A stretch of 17,506 bases of DNA from Asparagopsis taxiformis. Lineage: Eukaryota; Rhodophyta; Florideophyceae; Bonnemaisoniales; Bonnemaisoniaceae. Positions 16,820 to 17,506 of this stretch are shown here, in pieces. The position numbers and the translations under genes were made by a program. Where the stretch lies: the NCBI GenBank assembly GCA_030407315.1, contig JALQPE010002390.1:1-17506 (forward strand). The letters are read 5' to 3'. The notes beneath the pieces were generated by a model. That model worked only from the letters and a program-made list of their open reading frames with translations, was not told where the DNA came from and searched no databases. Numbering within the stretch: the first letter of the stretch is position 1; every line of letters starts with the position of its first letter.

Positions 16820-17506
16820 GTCAGATTTTTCGCGCGAAAAATTATACTTGGGCCAGCGGGCCATGGACGCACGGTACGAAAATCGGGCCGATTACAGTGC
16901 GCTAATCCGGCCAAACTCGGGACACGCGTGCCCCGAAAATTTCGTAATTTTGGCATATCACGTGAGCCATCGTACGTCCCCGTGGACAGCCGCTGACAAC
17001 GAGTCGCATCGACCAACGAGGTCAACGCCAACAGCTCGCGAGCTAACGGCAACGTGACGCCGGAAGGCGGAGAAACGACGTAGGACGGACGCGTCCCCAA
17101 CGACGATGGCAACGGCCTCATTACGAAACTCCCCCGCACGAAGCGGAACGAAGCTATGCGTTAACCGACAATCAGACCAACGGGTCTCAGCGCACAAGCG
17201 CGCGCGAAAAAACGTGCGAAACGAAAGAGCCAACTAGGGCCGCAACGACGACGACGGACGAAGCGCGGACCGTCTCGAATGCGATGTGCCGGCGAACCGT
17301 TATCGCCATCGTGAGGCACGACGCCGAACACGGTAGCCACGTACGAACCACGGGACGACACAACGGGTGTCCCTGCACGGGGCGCACGATTGAAGCGCAA
17401 TAACAACGTGCCCGCGGGCTACCATAACGATGCGAGCAAACCCGAAAGGGGTTGACCACGTACGGTCACGAAGACCAGACGCGCACGTCCGCGTCGCAAC
17501 CGAAAA
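16791..17506 (+). other. 3' non-coding region of element 3, no gene found
   Basis: 716 bases after the pol stop. Open frames on both strands are short and show no recognisable motif. The ACG-rich composition of gag-pol continues to the window edge, so this is still element 3. No match to the 5' region was found, so the 3' LTR has not begun. Such a long 3' non-coding stretch leaves room for regulatory RNA structure; the two inverted repeats at its start are noted separately. Confidence 0.6.
16825..16842 (+). repeat. 18-bp perfect palindrome ATTTTTCGCGCGAAAAAT
   Basis: The sequence equals its own reverse complement over 18 bases, six bases after the 13-bp inverted repeat. A dimeric protein site or hairpin is possible. 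A shorter CGCGCG-A-run recurs near 17199-17210. Confidence 0.7.

Larger units (their letters stand above)
8765..17506 (+). mobile_element. Element 3: Ty3/gypsy chromovirus, 3' end beyond window
   Basis: The left edge is set where copia similarity ends and an ACG-rich composition starts, at a TGT (8765). Gag and Pol are uninterrupted from 9529 to 16790. No second copy of the 5' region occurs in the window, so the 3' LTR lies past 17506. PR-RT-RH-IN order plus chromodomain identify a chromovirus, but of a lineage distinct from element 1: the RT has TLDCNAGYWQVP where element 1 has [12 protein letters not shown]. It interrupts the copia element. Confidence 0.85.

Overview
The window is eukaryotic, transposon-only DNA: nested LTR retrotransposons, with no recognisable host gene, rRNA, tRNA or CRISPR. 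The reverse transcriptase, integrase and chromodomain styles resemble those of fungi and oomycetes. I cannot fix the taxon from sequence alone.

Element 1 (positions 6-7748, minus strand) is a structurally complete Ty3/gypsy chromovirus. Two LTRs (11-872 and 6883-7743, about 98% identical by eye) start TGT and end ACA. They are flanked by a 5-bp target duplication TGGGT (6-10 and 7744-7748). Read in its own 5' to 3' direction it carries an initiator-Met-tRNA-type primer site (6864-6879), an extra Met-less ORF with two U1-type zinc fingers (ORF0), gag, protease, RT-RNase H-integrase, the integrase C-terminus with a chromodomain, then a second extra ORF (ORF3) with its own TATA box and Kozak-like start. 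ORF3 ends inside the polypurine tract. The coding region is split into several frames. Two of the breaks lie on sequences that look like -1 slippery sites, at the gag/PR and PR/RT boundaries; the others look like indels. The LTRs hold five CACGTG-containing 25-bp repeats and about 15 copies of TGTAAG.

The flanking copia fragment (7744-8764, minus strand, plus 1-10) is a Ty1/copia pol piece: protease end, pre-integrase zinc finger and the first part of the integrase core. Element 1 is inserted in its integrase between the second Asp and the Glu of the catalytic triad. The opposite end is cut by element 3.

Element 3 (about 8765 to beyond 17506, plus strand) is a second, intact Ty3/gypsy chromovirus: a non-coding 5' region with a candidate LTR, an 801-aa Gag with a CCHC knuckle, and a roughly 1640-aa Pol (PR-RT-RH-IN-chromodomain) entered by a -1 shift. 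Its 3' LTR lies outside the window. Coding and non-coding parts share a striking excess of the trinucleotide ACG on the plus strand, in all three codon phases, absent from the neighbouring elements.

Working history inferred from nesting: the copia element came first, and elements 1 and 3 both inserted into it. Element 3 looks able to encode its full protein set. Element 1 would need frame changes or has reading errors.
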